Part shown: positions 61,094 through 64,000 of the stretch, piece after piece | Layout of the letters: the number at the start of each line of letters is the position of its first letter | Numbering within the stretch: position 1 is the stretch's first letter | Source of the DNA: Gordionus sp. m RMFG-2023 | Lineage: Eukaryota > Nematomorpha > Gordioida > Chordodea > Parachordodidae | NCBI RefSeq assembly: GCF_954871325.1 | Contig: NC_088775.1 | Span: 48,399,561 to 48,463,560, forward strand | Direction of reading: 5' to 3' | DNA: 64,000 bases | Notes under the pieces: generated by a model | The model's input: only the letters and a program-made list of their open reading frames with translations | The model's database searches: none | What the model was told of the DNA's origin: nothing | Position numbers and translations under genes: made by a program

Positions 61094-61647
61094 ATATTGA
61101 AGTGTACTTTCTGACCTTTTGAAAAGAATGCGATAAGGGCGAGTACATATAATAATTCTCCATAGCATTATTGTATTTTTGTACTCGGTTGTATAGTATA
61201 AAACTAGTGTTGGTTTGAATTATCTTTATTTTTAATATACTTTTAGCCCTTAAATGTATTGATTAATAATATTTATCAAAAAAACTCAAATGGAAACATA
61301 TCAGACAAATCAAATCATCAGGCTAATTTATTAAATCATATCTTGCTACAAGTGGTGTATTGCTTGAAAATTTGGCGGAGGGGTTATTTTATATATTTTC
61401 AGAAAATATGATATATATAAAATCGATTTTTCCATTACATATGAATCTTATATTATTTTTAAAAATTTAGGTTACAAAATACCACTCAAATATCTAAAGA
61501 TATTAAAATAGATATGAATTTAAAAAAATTCTATAAATCTTTCATTTCTTCATTTTCTTTGGGCTATATTTTTCTCTGAAAAGATTTCATTTTACCGCGA
61601 TGATTAATTTATATATTTTCATAGATGGATCTGGAATGCATTCTGAT

Positions 61648-61867
61648 TAGTGTTGTTAAAAAGCCTGGATTGGGTCGATTTTTTAAAATGGTCCGATTAA
61701 GATTTTTGCTAATATTATATTATGTAAGCATCCAGATTTGGCAAATAGATGTCCAATTTCTGCCAATTATGAGCAAAATCATTAGGCTTACATAATGTTA
61801 TTTTGGTTATAATTTTAATTGGGCCTTTTTTTAACATTGACCCGAATCGGACTTTTTAACAACACTA
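61648..61867. mobile_element. MITE, TAGTGTTGTTAAA family, diverged, complete
   Basis: 220 bp. Ends TAGTGTTGTTAAAAAGCC and GGACTTTTTAACAACACTA. The flanks ATTCTGAT (61640-61647) and ATTCTGTT (61868-61875) form an 8-bp duplication with one mismatch. Internally different from the other copies, but with the same AAATC(T/A)TTAGGCTT(G/A)C-type middle. Confidence 0.87.
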
Positions 61868-62129
61868 ATTCTGTTATCAAAGGTTCATTAATATTTACGA
61901 GCATTAAATTTGACATTATTTCTTAAACTCGTTCGATTATCTACCATGGTCAAAATCATAGGATGAAAACCCCTTTCGCACTCGGCAATAGAGCAGGATA
62001 AATTATCCACAGAGTTAAGGATTTTTTTATATGTATTTTCGAAGTTAGAAAAGTATTGGAACGATAATTATTCATAAGCGATTTTAAAACCCAAGTTAAT
62101 TTATCATATTTCCATATAAATATATTTAA

Positions 62130-62431
62130 TAGAGTTTAGCGTTGAAAGATCTTTTCCACATTAAAATTCATTCTTTCACTGCAAAGATCGTGGATGGGCA
62201 AACAACTCTTGGAAGATATTATGTTAAATTTTATTTTTCATACTAAATTTATGTTTTGTTTTTTAATTATAATTTAATAGATTTTTTTTATCAATTCAAA
62301 TATTCCTTGAACCCGTAGCCAAACCCGGGTTCAAAAATATTCCCTTGTACCGAACTCGAACTGAACCCACTTAATTTTTTTAAAACTTAAATCAAACGAA
62401 ACCCGGCTAAAATTTTGGGTTTGCATCCCTG
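62130..62431 (+). mobile_element. 3' part of a hAT element (dimerisation relic and end)
   Basis: GTTGAAAGATCTTTTCCACA followed by frames with FILSLQRSWMGKQLLEDIML is the hAT C-terminus (SVERSFS.LKFIL...) with a frameshift. It is followed by a region with CCCGGGTTC / GAACCCG repeats and the end TTTGCATCCCTG at 62431. The 5' end was not found. Confidence 0.68.
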
Positions 62432-63015
62432 GTTTCAAGCAAAGATATAACTTGGAGAAATCGAAGGGCATTGTCCATACTTGGGCGGAATTAAAACAAA
62501 AATTAACAATTTAATTAAAAATGTAAAATCTAAAAAATATGAATAATTTATTTTATGTAATTGATTTTTATAATAAAATAATAAATAATTTTTTGAATTT
62601 TGGCTAAATTCTCCCACTTTTTATCTGAAAGTATCTGACAACCCTTGTTATAACGGTTTTTTGAAGTTTGATATCCGCATGGACTCCTAATCATTCTTGT
62701 ACCTTTTTAAAAAATCTAGTTATAAATTAGAGTTTATTTTATATATATGTTTTAAAAAAACTACAAATTAATTTGATTCTAAAAAAGCACCCTATCTAAA
62801 TTGGAGTTCGGGGGAACCTCACTTATTCTCTCTATAAGTTAATATATTTTATTTTTTATTAAAGTCAACGATTAAAAATTCAAGTTCAAACCAACACTAA
62901 ATATTTTGTGATTACAACAGATTCCTTTAATCCAACATTTTTTTTATTTATCAAAAGAAATGAGTTAAATACTTTTCTTAAAAAATAATATATGGATATA
63001 CAATCATATTCAGGG

Positions 63016-63217
63016 TAGAGGTCTGCAAATGGTAAAATTTTCCGGCCATGTTAGAATTTAGCGTTTGCTTGGGCCAGGCCTGGGGAGTGGTTTAATTAAA
63101 ATTATGGATTATCACTTCTATCAAACATCAGAATCAATATCTCAATATTTTTTTGCCCGGCCCAGATAATTTTTTTAGCCGTTACCCGGTCATCAGACAG
63201 GGCACTGCGTACCTCTA
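63016..63217. mobile_element. Small MITE, TAGAGGTCTGCAAATGG family
   Basis: Ends TAGAGGTCTGCAAATGG and CTGCGTACCTCTA, inverted. The flanks ATTCAGGG and ACTCAGTG agree at 6 of 8 positions. The inner CCCGGCCCAG and GGCCAGGCCTGG recall the subterminal repeats of the hAT at 37592, which may have mobilised it. Confidence 0.6.
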
Positions 63218-63312
63218 ACTCAGTGTGTGTCAAATTTTATTTCCGTCAATAAATTTGTTATATAGTATAGACCTAATTTTCTCCTTTAAAAAATAGTTCA
63301 AAATATCTAGAC

Positions 63313-63655
63313 TAGAGATCTGTAATGGGCTGGTTTTAGCCTGAAAATATTTTTCATTCACCCACCCATTTTTAAATTTGCTCGTCCGTCCATTTATTTA
63401 AAAAGCTTGTTTAAGCCGCCTGCCCAATGTTTAAAAATTATTTTAATGGCTGGTTTGGTTATTCATTTATTTTATTGAATTTTTAATTACATTCTGCTCA
63501 TTTCGCCCGATAAATATTTTAATCCATCCGCTCATTTTTTATAAATATTTTTTAACACACCCGCCATCCGCCCAATGTTTAAATTTTTTTTAGAAACCCC
63601 CACGCCCGCCCGAAGAATGGACGGGCGAAAAAACCCTCCCATTGGAGACTTTTTT
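63313..63655. mobile_element. Possible MITE with CGCCCGCC/CACCCGCC subterminal repeats
   Basis: The left end TAGAGATCTGTAATGGGCTG and the right end CCTCCCATTGGAGACTTTTT are inverted with mismatches. Both sides carry CCACCC / CGCCCGCC-type repeats. No clear target duplication. Confidence 0.5.
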
Positions 63656-64000
63656 AGTTCACTGAAGTGAGGATATATGACAAAAAAATATATTATTATA
63701 TAGAATATGTTAGCGTCAATATGTTTTTTCAGTTAATGTATTATGTTTTCAATCTTAAATTATTTTTTGACCTCGTTTTTCTATTTAAAAATCTGATTTT
63801 ACCGGAAATATATTTTGGTGGTATGTTTAGAAGCCTACTTTGACTTCTAGGAATTTTTTATCTATACTAAAGTTAACAGCAAAATAATCTGAAATTCATA
63901 AGGTAGGTATTCTAAACATGCCTGCATTTACGATTATATCAGATTAAATTTAAAAAAACGCGCATAAAAAATGATTTAAAGTTGAAAAATTAACACACTG

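Larger units (their letters stand above)
61094..64000. other. Downstream of liprin-alpha: repeats, no gene seen
   Basis: Contains a MITE (61648-61867), a hAT 3' relic (about 62130-62431) and two small repeats (63016-63217, 63313-63655). 61100-61640 and 62440-63000 are featureless. GAAAGTATCTGACAACCCTTG at 62627 resembles the end of the 41101 hAT family. Confidence 0.75.

Overview
The window is animal nuclear DNA, very rich in A/T (roughly three quarters or more by eye), with long introns full of transposons. I cannot name the species. The main gene resembles its fly and vertebrate counterparts closely, so a bilaterian invertebrate with an AT-rich genome is the best guess.

One host gene, a liprin-alpha (vertebrate PPFIA, worm syd-2), fills almost the whole plus strand from base 1 to 61093. 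I could place 23 exons. The first is cut by the window edge, and about 200 N-terminal residues should lie upstream. The reading frame carries across all 22 junctions, giving about 1206 codons with no internal stop. Order: coiled-coil exons (1-17486), a low-complexity linker with the conserved DPRSLA / LQEQLDAIN / LIQEEK block (18311-23111), a Ser/Pro-rich linker with the KKKSLKGS...RLFG motif (27662-32872), then three SAM domains (SAM1 32871-43851, SAM2 53080-59791, SAM3 60701-61093). Liprin-alpha is a scaffold of presynaptic active zones and cell edges; its coiled coils and SAM domains bind other scaffold proteins. The donor sites fit the usual GTRAGT consensus unusually poorly.

All else recognisable is mobile DNA in the introns. 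Intron 1 (32-10552) has an 826-bp hAT-like repeat, broken copies of a multicopy invertebrate protein family on both strands, and a degenerate tandem repeat. Intron 2 has a BED-finger hAT relic. Introns 12-13 have a decayed piggyBac, MITEs and a nearly complete hAT with perfect 8-bp target duplications. Intron 18 has a decayed Ty3/gypsy element, a second gypsy relic split by a MITE, and two more hAT elements with perfect 8-bp duplications. Intron 19 has a second copy of the intron-13 hAT, itself broken by a 6.75-kb giant palindrome (45794-52543): arms over 3 kb, ~300-bp subterminal repeats, an 8-9-bp target duplication, and a ~240-bp loop encoding a CCHC-like finger. This foldback-type element is the most unusual object here. 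Intron 20 has another BED-family hAT repeat and a cysteine-rich ORF of unknown function. Downstream of the gene are further MITEs and a hAT 3' end.

All exon boundaries come from reading frame, known family sequence and GT/AG dinucleotides; no transcript data were available.
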